Source of the DNA: Ameyamaea chiangmaiensis
GTDB lineage: Bacteria; Pseudomonadota; Alphaproteobacteria; Acetobacterales; Acetobacteraceae
Direction of reading: 5' to 3'
Length of the DNA: 32,222 nucleotides
NCBI RefSeq assembly: GCF_025995235.1
Contig: NZ_BAPT01000018.1
Span: forward strand, 1 to 32,222
Numbering within the stretch: position 1 is the first letter of the stretch; the number at the start of each line of letters is the position of its first letter. Below the pieces are notes generated by a model. That model was not told the DNA's origin and searched no databases. It was given only the letters and a program-made list of their open reading frames with translations. Below, piece by piece: positions 1 through 6,851 of the stretch. The translations under genes were made by a program, and so were the position numbers.

Positions 1-37
1 AACGCCCGAAATCTCCGGGGCCCTGCCGCTTATTCGA

Positions 38-54
38 GAATTTGCAACAGAGCC
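38..54. mobile_element. Possible terminal inverted repeat of an IS6-type insertion sequence
   Basis: The reverse complement of this stretch reads GGCTCTGTTGCAAATTC. That closely resembles the terminal repeats of IS6/IS26-type elements, which begin GGCACTGTTGCAAA or similar. If so, the bulk of the element lies left of the window and only its end is visible. No transposase can be recognised in the first 37 bases. The assignment rests on about 14 bases only. Confidence 0.4.
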
Positions 55-82
55 ATCGACCTTCGTAACGCAATCCATATCA

Positions 83-1852
83 TTAAGTGAACGGTATTGA
101 AGCTAGGGCAGAAAAGATCTTTTCAAAACAATTATCTAAACCCGCTTTGTTCTCACCTGGCGATTGTCGCAACTTGAGAAGCAATCCTGTCCCCGCAATA
201 TCCCATGACGACACTCCCGAAGCTCCGGCTTCGGGAGTGTTTTTCTTTTGGGCTAGTTTTCCGTGACTACGGGAAGCAGCGAAATCCAATAGCGTGCCAA
301 GCTCGCCATGCAGCGTGGCGTGCATCTCGCCCCGAACCTTGCCCGGTGTGACAACGATCTTTTCGATCAGCGCACGGATGGCCTCGGATGCCTCCTGCCG
401 GTCCTCGGGATGGTTCAGCGTTTCGGTCAGGCGTTCGACTTTCTGTTTAAAGATCGCCGCGACATTGGGATGGATATCCGGCACGTCCTGCGACTGGGCG
501 GTGAGCAGGGCGACCAGTTCATCCTCGCGGGCTTCCATTTCGCGCATGCGCTCGACCATGCCGCGCGTGTAGCCGCCATCCTCGATGACCTGGAGCATCT
601 GTTTCAGCCCCTTGCGCAGCTTCGTCAGTTCCGCCTGCCAGCCCGCCGTGCTGCCGCGGCGCTCATGATTGGCGCGGTTGGTTTCCTCGACATAGGCGCG
701 CATGGCCTCGGCGGCGGCTTCCGGCGTCATCAGCCGGTCTTTCAGACCGGACAGCACCCGGTCTTCGAGTTCCGGGCGGCGGATCGTCGTCTTGTTGGTG
801 CAGGAGCGGTTGTCCATGTGGGTGGAGCAGGCGAAGCGGTCACCACCCCGGATCGAGCAGGGGCCGCCGCACACGCCACAGAATACCAGTCCCGACAGCA
901 GGGATTTCGGGCGGCGCTGGCCATTCAGCTTGTTGATCGACGCCCGGATACCCGCGCTGATGTTCGCGCTCTTCTCGGCGATCCGTGCTTGTCTCACTCG
1001 GACGGCCTGCCACAGGTCATCATCCATGATCCGCAACTCGGGAACGTTGGTGATGATCCATTCTGACTGTGGATTTAGCCGCGAGACACGTTTGCCGGTC
1101 TGAGGGTCTTTCAGGTAGCGCAGCCGGTTCCAGACCAGTCGTCCGATATACAATTCGTTATTGAGGATGCCAGTCCCACGCAGGGCGTTGCCGCGCAGGG
1201 TGGTGTTGTTCCACTTGCCGCCGGTAGGACTGGGGATGTTTTCATCATTCAGGCGTCCAGCGATGGCAAGCGCGCTGCGTCCGGACGCGAACTCACGGAA
1301 GATGCGGCGCACGATCTCCGCCTGAACGGGATCAACCTCGCGCTCGCCCCGGATCAACTCCCCCCGCGCGTCCATCTGATGCACGACACGATAGCCGTAG
1401 CACAGGCCGCCGCCGGACTTGCCGGCCTCGACCCGGCCCCGCAGGCCGCGATGGGTCTTCATCGCCAGATCCTTGAGGAACAGCGCGTTCATCGTTCCTT
1501 TGAGGCCGACATGCAGTTCGCTGATTTCGCCTTCCGCCAGGGTGACGATGGTTACTCCTGCGAATTGCAGCCGCTTGAACAGGGTGGTGACATCGGCCTG
1601 ATCGCGGGAGACCCGGTCCAGCGCTTCGGCCAGCACGATGTCGAACTGCCCGGCCTGAGCATCGCGCAGCAGGGTCTGGATGCCGGGGCGCAGGATCATG
1701 CTGGCCCCGGAGATCGCAGCGTCACGGTAGTAATCCACCACCTGCCAGCCCTCGCGCGTGGCGCGTTCCTCACAGAGGCGGAACTGGTCCTCGATCGAGG
1801 CCGCCCGCTGGTTGTCCGAGGAATAGCGGGCATAGAGCGCGACACGGGTCAT
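83..1852 (-). CDS. Large serine recombinase 1 (resolvase/invertase N-domain, recombinase domain, zinc ribbon)
   Basis: A 589-residue site-specific recombinase expected to cut and join DNA through a 5'-phosphoserine link and to integrate or excise a mobile element. The N-terminal resolvase domain (about residues 1-150) has the YARYSSDNQ motif with probable catalytic Ser11, and DRVSRD near residue 80. The recombinase domain covers about 165-300. A zinc ribbon follows with Cys325, Cys328, Cys342 and Cys351, then a probable coiled coil (about 385-450). It is a close paralogue of the second recombinase at 21204-22874, with long shared blocks such as GTGILNNE and YIGRLVWNRLRYLKDP. The last 50 or so residues are encoded antisense through a terminator hairpin and a tRNA-3'-end-like sequence and look like read-through of an attachment site. 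The relBE pair and a small ORF lie just upstream on the same strand. The ATG at 1852 fits the conserved N-terminus. Confidence 0.95.
   Translation of the reverse strand: MTRVALYARYSSDNQRAASIEDQFRLCEERATREGWQVVDYYRDAAISGASMILRPGIQTLLRDAQAGQFDIVLAEALDRVSRDQADVTTLFKRLQFAGVTIVTLAEGEISELHVGLKGTMNALFLKDLAMKTHRGLRGRVEAGKSGGGLCYGYRVVHQMDARGELIRGEREVDPVQAEIVRRIFREFASGRSALAIAGRLNDENIPSPTGGKWNNTTLRGNALRGTGILNNELYIGRLVWNRLRYLKDPQTGKRVSRLNPQSEWIITNVPELRIMDDDLWQAVRVRQARIAEKSANISAGIRASINKLNGQRRPKSLLSGLVFCGVCGGPCSIRGGDRFACSTHMDNRSCTNKTTIRRPELEDRVLSGLKDRLMTPEAAAEAMRAYVEETNRANHERRGSTAGWQAELTKLRKGLKQMLQVIEDGGYTRGMVERMREMEAREDELVALLTAQSQDVPDIHPNVAAIFKQKVERLTETLNHPEDRQEASEAIRALIEKIVVTPGKVRGEMHATLHGELGTLLDFAASRSHGKLAQKKNTPEAGASGVSSWDIAGTGLLLKLRQSPGENKAGLDNCFEKIFSALASIPFT
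183..198 (+). other. tRNA 3'-end-like sequence, candidate attachment core (left)
   Basis: AATCCTGTCCCCGCAA matches what is expected for the T-arm and acceptor 3' strand of a tRNA, for example the CCCCGCAACCA end of initiator tRNA. It lacks the final CCA, and no complete cloverleaf can be folded upstream. The 11-base core TGTCCCCGCAA (188-198) recurs in the same orientation at 21246-21256. It lies antisense inside the 3' end of recombinase 1. It is probably an attachment-site remnant, but could also be inherited coding sequence of the recombinase family. Confidence 0.5.
211..250 (+). terminator. Rho-independent terminator reading rightward, inside the recombinase 1 coding region
   Basis: A perfect 13-bp stem (arms 211-223 and 228-240, loop TCCG) is followed by a T-rich run up to 249. 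It would stop plus-strand transcription. It sits just downstream of the tRNA-like sequence, the place a tRNA gene's own terminator would occupy, and is antisense to the C-terminal codons of the recombinase. Confidence 0.75.
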
Positions 1853-1884
1853 GGCGAAACTCCTGGCAAATGATTTCGTACGGT

Positions 1885-2229
1885 TTACCTTATGCGACGT
1901 TTACCGCTGGATGGCTTTGTCCGATCGGCTGGCGTCTCCGGGACGCGCCCGGTTGCCGCCATGTAGATTTCATTATCTTCACGGCGTCCTACTGCAATGA
2001 TGAAGATGACGATCCGCTGTTCCACAATCTGATAGACGAGGCGGTAGCCGTCCTGGCGCAGTTTGATCTTGTAGAATCCGGCGAGATCGCCGTGCAGTTC
2101 GTTACCGGGAGAATACGGGTTCAGAATCAGTTTTTCGAGTTTCTTCTCGAACTTCCTGCGAATGCTGCCGTCCAGCCCATCCCACTCGCGGAGAGCGCGA
2201 TCGTCGAACTCGATCGCGTATTCAGTCAT
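1885..2229 (-). CDS. relE: RelE-type toxin (ribosome-dependent mRNA interferase)
   Basis: A 114-residue protein very close in pattern to classical RelE: FDDRALREW near the start, then FYKIKLRQDGYRLVYQ and VIFIIAVGRRE. RelE toxins cleave mRNA in the ribosomal A site. The basic residues around LRQDGYRLVY and VGRRE are those expected for RNA binding and catalysis. It is about 20 residues longer than typical RelE because of a polar, basic tail after residue 92. Its start overlaps the end of the antitoxin gene by 8 bases, the usual arrangement for translational coupling. As part of a mobile element it would act as an addiction module. Family assignment is firm; activity is inferred. Confidence 0.93.
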   Translation of the reverse strand: MTEYAIEFDDRALREWDGLDGSIRRKFEKKLEKLILNPYSPGNELHGDLAGFYKIKLRQDGYRLVYQIVEQRIVIFIIAVGRREDNEIYMAATGRVPETPADRTKPSSGKRRIR

Positions 2230-2485
2230 CCGGATGGCGGGCCTTCAAGTCCGCCAGCGTCATGCGGTGGCGGGGGGCGGGATTGGCGAGGCGTTCGCGG
2301 ACGATTTCGATCAGCCTTGCATCCTCGTCGGTCACAAGCCGCCGCTTGACCGGCGGTTGGCCGGTCTCTGCGATATAAGCCAGCGTATCGCGCAGGACAT
2401 CGGAGAGAGAAAGGCCGTGCGCGGAGAGTTTTGCGACAGCGGCGGATTTGAGGGCGTCATCGACGCGGAACGTCACGGCGGACAT
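2222..2485 (-). CDS. relB: RelB-type antitoxin
   Basis: An 87-residue protein. The N-terminal part, MSAVTFRVDDALKSAAVAKL followed by GLSLSDVLRDTL, is a ribbon-helix-helix DNA-binding fold; the C-terminal half is charged and would wrap the toxin. I place the start at the ATG at 2485 because AGGAGG lies 6 bases upstream; a TTG-initiated extension of eight codons reads through that ribosome binding site. It overlaps the toxin gene by 8 bases. RelB proteins bind their own promoter, and a perfect palindrome lies about 35 bases upstream. Confidence 0.9.
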   Translation of the reverse strand: MSAVTFRVDDALKSAAVAKLSAHGLSLSDVLRDTLAYIAETGQPPVKRRLVTDEDARLIEIVRERLANPAPRHRMTLADLKARHPDD

Positions 2486-2518
2486 GGCTTCCTCCTGATT
2501 GCATGACAAATGTAATAC

Positions 2519-2530
2519 ATTCGTACGAAT
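2519..2530. promoter_or_regulatory. Palindromic operator candidate for relBE
   Basis: ATTCGTACGAAT is a perfect 12-base palindrome just upstream of the antitoxin gene, next to AT-rich sequence suited to a promoter. Position and symmetry fit autoregulation by a ribbon-helix-helix antitoxin. Binding is inferred. Confidence 0.5.
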
Positions 2531-2592
2531 AAAGGAAGCGCAAAACAGGTGATCCCGACGTGCCTGAAGTTACGCCCTGGTCGGGACACGCC

Positions 2593-2841
2593 TCACTCAT
2601 CCGGTTCCTCTCGACTTGGTGTACTCCGGTTCGACGGATCGTTGTCGTTGGCGGCGTCCATCTGACCCAGCCGCCGTTCGAATTCCTCGCGGGCGATCTG
2701 GCGTCCCAGCATCCTGGCGAGGATGAACACCAGTTCGTCCATCCGCGCTTTCATCGCCGGATCGGACACGGTTCCCGGTGGATTATTATCGTTGGCCGGC
2801 GCGATCGGCCCGGCCTTCGTCCTGCGGTCCTTGTCCGTCAT
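2593..2841 (-). CDS. Small recombinase-associated protein, copy 1
   Basis: An 82-residue charged protein of unknown function. The middle is a probable amphipathic helix, MDELVFILARMLGRQIAREE, flanked by Asn/Asp/Pro-rich linkers; ANDN occurs twice. A similar LARxxxRxxAR-type helix ends the 64-residue protein encoded just upstream of recombinase 2 (22887-23081). Both may therefore be accessory proteins of the recombinases, perhaps directionality factors or regulators. Here the relBE pair separates it from recombinase 1. I chose the ATG at 2841, which has GGACG close upstream; an ATG 36 bases further upstream is possible. The function is a guess from context. Confidence 0.65.
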   Translation of the reverse strand: MTDKDRRTKAGPIAPANDNNPPGTVSDPAMKARMDELVFILARMLGRQIAREEFERRLGQMDAANDNDPSNRSTPSREEPDE

Positions 2842-2944
2842 CGTCCTGCCCTTTCCGTCTGGAGAGAACCAGATCATGGGGCATAAAAAACGAATACCTC
2901 AAGGTGAGCACATTGTACTTTGGAGGTGAGACAATAGTACTGGT

Positions 2945-2999
2945 GTCGGCAATTGTCGACGTGTGCGTACTCTGGCGTATCCGGGCGTAATCCGGCGTA
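2945..2999. repeat. Near-palindrome followed by four GCGTA repeats at exact 10-bp spacing
   Basis: GTCGGCAATTGTCGAC (2945-2960) is palindromic except at one symmetric pair. It is followed by GCGTA at 2965, 2975, 2985 and 2995, so the repeats lie on one face of the helix. The array is in the upstream region of the small ORF at 2593-2841. It resembles iterons or a multi-subunit protein-binding site; the ligand is unknown. Confidence 0.6.
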
Positions 3000-3000
3000 C

Positions 3001-3361
3001 GACAAAAGGAGAACGTTCGGTGATATGATGAATAACTATTAATTATTCTGATATTTTTGTGAATGAGGTGAGGCGTCAGAAGCACAGACTCTTCCGTTGG
3101 GCGCCGCATAATTCACGGCGTTGCTACACCTGCTTTTGCCATGGGGCCGGATCGTGACGGGGCAGGCAAACCCCTTCGTTTTCCTGCCCCAAAACGCCGC
3201 CTGAAGACCAGGTAAGCCGAGCGCCGTGCTGGGCGTGGCCCAACTTGCATGCGATGCGGTCGCTCGCGTTGGTAGATGTTCCTCTCCGTTACGCGAGGCT
3301 CTTCATTCCGGAAAGCATGCAAGAGTTCGCCGGGTCGTCGCGGCATCACAGACGGCAGAGT
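3001..3361. other. Intergenic region with one stem-loop
   Basis: No convincing gene is visible. An AT-rich patch lies at about 3020-3065. An 8-bp stem, GGGGCAGG (3159-3166) with CCTGCCCC (3183-3190) and a 16-base loop, could act as a weak terminator downstream of the YXWGXW gene. A minus-strand open frame at 3113-3349 is Arg-rich and resembles no family I know. Confidence 0.4.
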
Positions 3362-3676
3362 TCACCAGCGCCGCCACCAGCCTCTTCGCCAGATGTAGCC
3401 GCGCGGAGTCCAGAACCAGCGGCCCGGCTCCCAGACATAGCCTCGGCGTGGCAGGGGCACCATTTCGTAGGGTGGCACCGGTGGTGGGGGGCGAATGATC
3501 GTGACGGGAGGTGGTGCAATCACGACAGGCGGAGGTGGCGGCGCGACCACGACTGGTGGTGGAACGACAACTGGTGGTCCAGCATAAATCCACGGCCTGG
3601 CCTCCGCCGGAGCCGCACTCAGCATGGTCGCGGCGAAAGCCACGGCCAGAAACTTCCATCTGACGCTATCAGGCAT
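3362..3676 (-). CDS. Exported proline-rich YXWGXW-repeat protein
   Basis: A 104-residue secreted protein. It begins with a signal peptide, MPDSVRWKFLAVAFAATMLS, with probable cleavage after APAEA near residue 26. A low-complexity stretch of Pro and Val follows (about 33-70). The C-terminus is rich in aromatic residues and Arg: YVWEPGRWFW, then RGYIWRRGWW. This matches the YXWGXW-repeat family, small envelope proteins of unknown function common in Proteobacteria. The start is the ATG at 3676. A TATAAAG sequence upstream on the minus strand, within the dyad at 3705-3718, could be its -10 box. It is divergent from the hsp20 gene. Confidence 0.75.
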   Translation of the reverse strand: MPDSVRWKFLAVAFAATMLSAAPAEARPWIYAGPPVVVPPPVVVAPPPPPVVIAPPPVTIIRPPPPVPPYEMVPLPRRGYVWEPGRWFWTPRGYIWRRGWWRRW

Positions 3677-3827
3677 TGTTCTGGTCCACTCTGAACACGC
3701 GATGATGCTTTATAGCATGATGCTCGTGAAATGGGCATCGGTCCGTCTCACTCGCGAAGACGCGCAGGCAATGAAGACGCGAACGATAGAGGACGCCCAA
3801 ACCTGCCCTTCTGCATTTTTGATGCCT

Positions 3828-3856
3828 CTTGACACCATGCATGGAGTTCCCAGATT
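3828..3856 (+). promoter_or_regulatory. Sigma32 (RpoH)-like heat-shock promoter of hsp20
   Basis: CTTGACA (3828-3834), a 14-base spacer and CCCAGATT (3849-3856) fit the heat-shock promoter pattern (CTTGAAA, spacer, CCCCATNT) with few mismatches. It lies immediately before the structured leader of the hsp20 gene. No start-site data exist; this is inference. Confidence 0.55.
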
Positions 3857-3861
3857 GAATT

Positions 3862-3940
3862 TGCCGACCGCCGAAGGGGTCGGCAGACAGAACTATCAGT
3901 TTTGATCTTGTGTCCATGTTGCTCAAAGGAGGATATGGCT
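3862..3940 (+). ncRNA. ROSE-like RNA thermometer in the hsp20 leader
   Basis: Three consecutive hairpins can be drawn. The first is TGCCGACC with GGTCGGCA (3862-3869/3878-3885). The second is GACA..ATCA-GTTT-TGAT..TGTC (3886-3914). The third pairs 3914-3924 (CCATGTTGCTC) with 3929-3938 (GAGGATATGG) around an AAAG loop, leaving G3921 bulged. The third hairpin buries most of the ribosome binding site AAAGGAGG (3925-3932). ROSE elements, known upstream of alphaproteobacterial small heat-shock genes, have this design: a UUGCU motif with a bulged G opposite AGGA. Melting at high temperature would free the site. Pairing was worked out by hand; no energy calculation was done. Confidence 0.7.
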
Positions 3941-4423
3941 ATGAGAGCCACCGTTGATTTTGCTCCCCTGTTCCGTTCGAGCGTGGGCTTTGACAGAATG
4001 CTCAATGCCGTTGATCTCGCCGGTCGAATTCCGACGGCCGATAACTGGCCACCTTACGATATCATCAAGACCGGTGAGGATGATTACCGCATCGACATGG
4101 CGGTTGCCGGACTTGCCGAGAACGACCTAGCGATCACCCAGGAGCGCAATACTCTTGTCGTGACAGGACGAAAGGCACCGGAGCCGCAAAGCGCCGCCGA
4201 ATATCTCCATCGGGGTATTGCGGGCAGAGAATTCGAACGCCGCTTCGATCTGGCCGAGCATATGAAAGTCACCGATGCGCACTTCGAGAACGGACTTCTG
4301 TCCATTACCCTGAAACGTGAGATACCCGAAGCGATGAAGCCGCGTCGTATCGCGATTACGTCCTCTACGACACGCGCGGAGGAAGCCGTGCCCCAGATCG
4401 AGGCGCGGAAAGAGGCAGCCTGA
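3941..4423 (+). CDS. Small heat-shock protein, Hsp20/alpha-crystallin family
   Basis: A 160-residue ATP-independent chaperone that holds unfolding proteins. The N-terminus, MRATVDFAPLFRSSVGFDRM, matches the IbpA/HspA type of alphaproteobacteria. The alpha-crystallin domain spans about residues 35-130, including DYRIDMAVAGLAENDLAIT, the TLVVTGRK strand and GIAGREFERRFDL. The end of the domain, FENGLLSITLKREIPE, carries the conserved G-L-L signature, and the tail motif RRIAI resembles the conserved I-x-I. The ATG at 3941 is preferred over the ATG at 3935 because it lies 8 bases from AAGGAGG; the homologous start also fits. Control is probably heat-shock transcription plus thermometer translation. 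Confidence 0.95.
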   Translation: MRATVDFAPLFRSSVGFDRMLNAVDLAGRIPTADNWPPYDIIKTGEDDYRIDMAVAGLAENDLAITQERNTLVVTGRKAPEPQSAAEYLHRGIAGREFERRFDLAEHMKVTDAHFENGLLSITLKREIPEAMKPRRIAITSSTTRAEEAVPQIEARKEAA

Positions 4424-4437
4424 TGGCGTGACGAAAC

Positions 4438-4471
4438 CTCTCCCCCGGCCATTCATCCGGCCGGGGGAGAG
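4438..4471 (+). terminator. Strong stem-loop after hsp20
   Basis: A perfect 13-bp GC-rich stem (arms 4438-4450 and 4459-4471, loop ATTCATCC) lies between hsp20 and the next gene. There is no T-run, so it may be a weak terminator or an mRNA-stabilising processing hairpin. Confidence 0.6.
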
Positions 4472-4489
4472 TCTCGAAAGGTCATGAGC

Positions 4490-4840
4490 ATGAAGAGGAT
4501 GAAAATATTTCTGCCGTGCGCTGCTCTGGGCTTGTCTCTACTGGGCCAGTCGGACGCACATGCTGCTGATCTTGCACGGGCGGCTGCAACATCGTTCGAT
4601 GCGAGGGCGACTGAGGGAACGTCCACAATCCCCAAAACCGGAGCTCGCACTCATTACGAAGACGGCACAGGTGATATGCTGGTCGACAGCTTGAACGCAA
4701 GCCAGTTGGATCAGAATTACAAGGGGCCGGTCTATTATCCCGGACAACCCATTCCGCCGTTCCGGCCCATCGACACAGATCATCTGGCGCCGTCAGGGCC
4801 AGAGACGACGAAGAACACGCCCTCATCGCACGGGACGTAA
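4490..4840 (+). CDS. Small exported protein of unknown function
   Basis: A 116-residue protein with a clear signal peptide: MKRMKIF, a hydrophobic core, and likely cleavage after SDAHA near residue 25. The mature part is hydrophilic, with QNYKGPVYYPGQPIPPFRPI and a Ser/Thr/Pro-rich end. I recognise no domain. GAAAGG lies 8 bases before the ATG at 4490; the ATG at 4484 is only two bases from it and less likely. It follows hsp20 on the same strand past a strong hairpin and ends at a shared terminator facing the psiE-like gene. Confidence 0.7.
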   Translation: MKRMKIFLPCAALGLSLLGQSDAHAADLARAAATSFDARATEGTSTIPKTGARTHYEDGTGDMLVDSLNASQLDQNYKGPVYYPGQPIPPFRPIDTDHLAPSGPETTKNTPSSHGT

Positions 4841-4851
4841 TGGGGCTTTGA

Positions 4852-4880
4852 GTAAAGGCGGCGTTAGAGACCGCCTTTAC
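4852..4880. terminator. Bidirectional terminator between convergent genes
   Basis: GTAAAGGCGG (4852-4861) pairs perfectly with CCGCCTTTAC (4871-4880) around a 9-base loop. On the plus strand it is followed by CTCGATTCTT. It lies exactly between the convergent small exported protein gene and the psiE-like gene. Confidence 0.65.
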
Positions 4881-4889
4881 CTCGATTCT

Positions 4890-5447
4890 TCAGGATGAAG
4901 ACCGTTCAGGCTCACAGCGGGCCGCAGGATTATCTTCGAGAGGCGCCTGTTCCCTGGCGTCGCGCGCGACACGCGCATCCTGCTCGCGAACCAGCCAGTA
5001 GACGATGCCCAGAGCCAGAACAGCCGCCGAGAGAGCGAACAGTTCCATGGCAGTCACATCATGCAGATCCAGCAGGATGAATTTGCGGGCAATCGCCAGG
5101 AGGGCGATCAGGACGATGGTTCTCACCCGGATAACGTTCTCATGCTGGGCAAGAACGACCAGCAGGGAGTGTTTGAACTCAAGAGCGATGATAACAGTAA
5201 AGATCGCGCCAAAAATCGCCTGGAAGATCGTCTGGTTGATCGGATCGATCCCGACATCGACGACCAGATGCCATACCGCGCCGATCAGATGAATCGTCGC
5301 GATGGCGGTTACCAGCATGATGAGCGCAATCAGGGTCAGAATGATCGCCTGTTCAAAACGCTCGTAGAATGTCAGGCCCCTGAACAGCTTGATGAGGCGG
5401 GACCAGTCCCTGCTCTGCCAGGAACGTTTCATGGAGAGGTCTTCCAT
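4890..5447 (-). CDS. psiE: PsiE-family inner-membrane protein
   Basis: A 185-residue membrane protein with four predicted transmembrane helices: AIILTLIALIMLVTAIATIH, the stretch around IFQAIFGAIFTVIIALEF, TIVLIALLAIARKFILLDL, and MELFALSAAVLALGIVYWLV. The conserved FKHSL and ARKFILLDL segments and the spacing of the helices are those of the phosphate-starvation-inducible PsiE family. The C-terminal tail is charged and cytoplasmic. The biochemical role is unknown. Related proteins occur in transferable heat-resistance loci with Hsp20, as here. A start at 5447 (ATG) is chosen; a GTG extension of 13 codons and an ATG at 5432 are alternatives. It is divergent from the small acidic gene at 5529. 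Confidence 0.85.
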   Translation of the reverse strand: MEDLSMKRSWQSRDWSRLIKLFRGLTFYERFEQAIILTLIALIMLVTAIATIHLIGAVWHLVVDVGIDPINQTIFQAIFGAIFTVIIALEFKHSLLVVLAQHENVIRVRTIVLIALLAIARKFILLDLHDVTAMELFALSAAVLALGIVYWLVREQDARVARDAREQAPLEDNPAARCEPERSSS

Positions 5448-5528
5448 AGCCGTTTTCCCATCTATGAATTGCGTTATAGTTCCCACGTCCTGGGTCTGGT
5501 TTTTCTTTTAGCGATGGAGAATGTCCCC

Positions 5529-5723
5529 ATGCAGGACACGTTACGGATCACGGGCGCTCACCGCCCGTTCGAACCGCCTCCGCTTCCTTCTCGGGAGAAG
5601 GAGCAGCGCCCGCATCCGGCGCTTGCACCTGACGAAGAGGAGCCACCAATCGATCCGGACAAGGAAGGACTGGTCGAACCGCTCGATCCCTCGGATGTGG
5701 ATGCGGACCCACATGCGGACTGA
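5529..5723 (+). CDS. Small acidic proline-rich protein
   Basis: A 64-residue protein starting MQDTLRITGAHRPFEPPPLP, then rich in Glu, Asp and Pro, with the acidic stretch DEEEPPIDPDKEG. GGAGA lies 9 bases upstream of the ATG at 5529; an ATG at 5514 is also in frame. No family is recognised. It is probably soluble and disordered. It is transcribed divergently from the psiE-like gene, so the two may share a control region (5448-5528). Confidence 0.55.
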   Translation: MQDTLRITGAHRPFEPPPLPSREKEQRPHPALAPDEEEPPIDPDKEGLVEPLDPSDVDADPHAD

Positions 5724-5768
5724 AACAGTCTGCGGAAAGACACGTGGTCGTTCCGGCGCACATCCGGG

Positions 5769-6146
5769 TCAGAGCCGGTGCCAGCGTGGCAGACGACAGG
5801 ACAATGTTCTGGCATGATCTCGCACGGCCTTTGGCAAGGCCGATGTCAGCTGGTTTTCGAGGTCTCCCAACGACCAGCCCAGGGCCTTGGCCATGTGCGC
5901 GCGGTCAGCGACAGGCAGGAGTTTTCGGACCACGGCGACGGTCGTTGCTTCCGGGGCTGACGCGGTTCTCCAGCGAGAAACCCGATCGTAAACCCGGTGG
6001 TCAGCCGCCCGACGCATGAGGCCGTCATATCCCCGATCTCTTTCCTCGTCGCCAAGATAGTCGGCCAGCAGGACCGCCAGTTCTGTGCCGATCTGAACGG
6101 TCGGAAGCGACATAATTCTGTTCGGCCTGTCCGTGTGAAGAGTCAT
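5769..6146 (-). CDS. Uncharacterised helical protein coupled to the STN gene
   Basis: A 125-residue protein. Its ATG (6146) overlaps the TGA of the upstream STN-domain gene in an ATGA junction, so the two are probably translationally coupled. The sequence is mostly helical, with ELAVLLADYLGDEERDRGYD and a region that includes AHMAKALGWSLGDLENQLTS. There is no signal peptide or membrane segment and I recognise no domain. The context suggests a cytoplasmic partner or regulator for the exported STN protein. An internal ATG at 6113 is an alternative start. Confidence 0.6.
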   Translation of the reverse strand: MTLHTDRPNRIMSLPTVQIGTELAVLLADYLGDEERDRGYDGLMRRAADHRVYDRVSRWRTASAPEATTVAVVRKLLPVADRAHMAKALGWSLGDLENQLTSALPKAVRDHARTLSCRLPRWHRL

Positions 6147-6697
6147 GATGCAGTCCTCAGGCTGGCGCGCGTGTCGCCCGATGTCAGAGCCGTCGCATCC
6201 AGAGGGCTGACGCTCAAGCCCGAAACAGTGGCGGTGACGTCGACATGCACGGACCCGAACAGATGGAGGAGGGCGCCCTGAGGCGTATAGGTGCCCTTGA
6301 CGGCTGCCGAGGTCCGGCCGTCCATAAGGGGCGGGTCGACAAGGACCGGGCACCCGGTCTGCCGGCCCAACATCTCGATGGCGCGGGCCAGTGGCATGGA
6401 TGGAATGTTCACCGGCTGCTTTTCTGTCTCGCACGACAGCACATCATGCGGCGCATGAGCTGATGTCGGCGAGGCCATTCCGACCAGCAGCATGAGGACG
6501 AGACCGACAGCGACGTGTGGTCTCTCCCTCTGCCGAAGGCGCCAAGGTTGCTTGGCCGTCTGTTCCGCTCGCTCCGTCTCTCCGGCGGAATGCGACCAAA
6601 CTGGCCCCATCGTCACAAGTGAACGGGGCAAGGAGGGATGGTTATTCCAATAGTCCTGAAGCGCCTTCAGGTTGAGAAAATGGATAAAACTCGACAT
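6143..6697 (-). CDS. Exported STN (secretin/TonB short N-terminal) domain protein
   Basis: About 184 residues. An N-terminal stretch of uncertain reality precedes a hydrophobic signal-like segment (VAVGLVLMLLVGMASPTSAH). The C-terminal 75 residues, starting with VNIPSMPLARAIEMLGRQTG and continuing through VKGTYTPQGALLHLF, fit the STN domain of TonB-dependent transducers and secretins, in which a short N-terminal domain meets periplasmic partners. Here it stands alone, without a receptor barrel or FecR-like gene. The start is uncertain: the ATG at 6697 has GGGAG directly next to it, while an ATG at 6610 would place the signal segment nearer the N-terminus. It is coupled to the following gene by ATGA. 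Confidence 0.65.
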   Translation of the reverse strand: MSSFIHFLNLKALQDYWNNHPSLPRSLVTMGPVWSHSAGETERAEQTAKQPWRLRQRERPHVAVGLVLMLLVGMASPTSAHAPHDVLSCETEKQPVNIPSMPLARAIEMLGRQTGCPVLVDPPLMDGRTSAAVKGTYTPQGALLHLFGSVHVDVTATVSGLSVSPLDATALTSGDTRASLRTAS

Positions 6698-6736
6698 CTC
6701 CCTGTTCTCTCTGCTTTCGACCTCACCTTCAGAGAC

Positions 6737-6762
6737 GCGGGGCCTCCGATGGAAGGCCCCGC
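6737..6762. terminator. GC-rich stem-loop between the winged-helix-like and STN genes
   Basis: GCGGGGCC (6737-6744) pairs with GGCCCCGC (6755-6762) around a 10-base loop. No T-run follows on either strand, so termination is only a possibility. It suggests that the STN gene is a separate unit from the winged-helix-like gene. Confidence 0.4.
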
Positions 6763-6851
6763 TCCACCCTCTCATTCGTGCGGTCGTTCCAGAAAAGACG
6801 GCGTTTCCGCTCGGAGAAGGCGTTTCTGATCTACCCGGCGCGGTCAGTGCC

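Noticed and set aside
160..200. A complete tRNA gene before the left core
   Set aside because: The bases before the core do not pair as a T-arm or acceptor stem; only the 3' end resembles a tRNA.
3113..3349. A 78-codon Arg-rich minus-strand frame after the YXWGXW gene
   Set aside because: No recognisable domain, no good ribosome binding site, and it contains a stem-loop.
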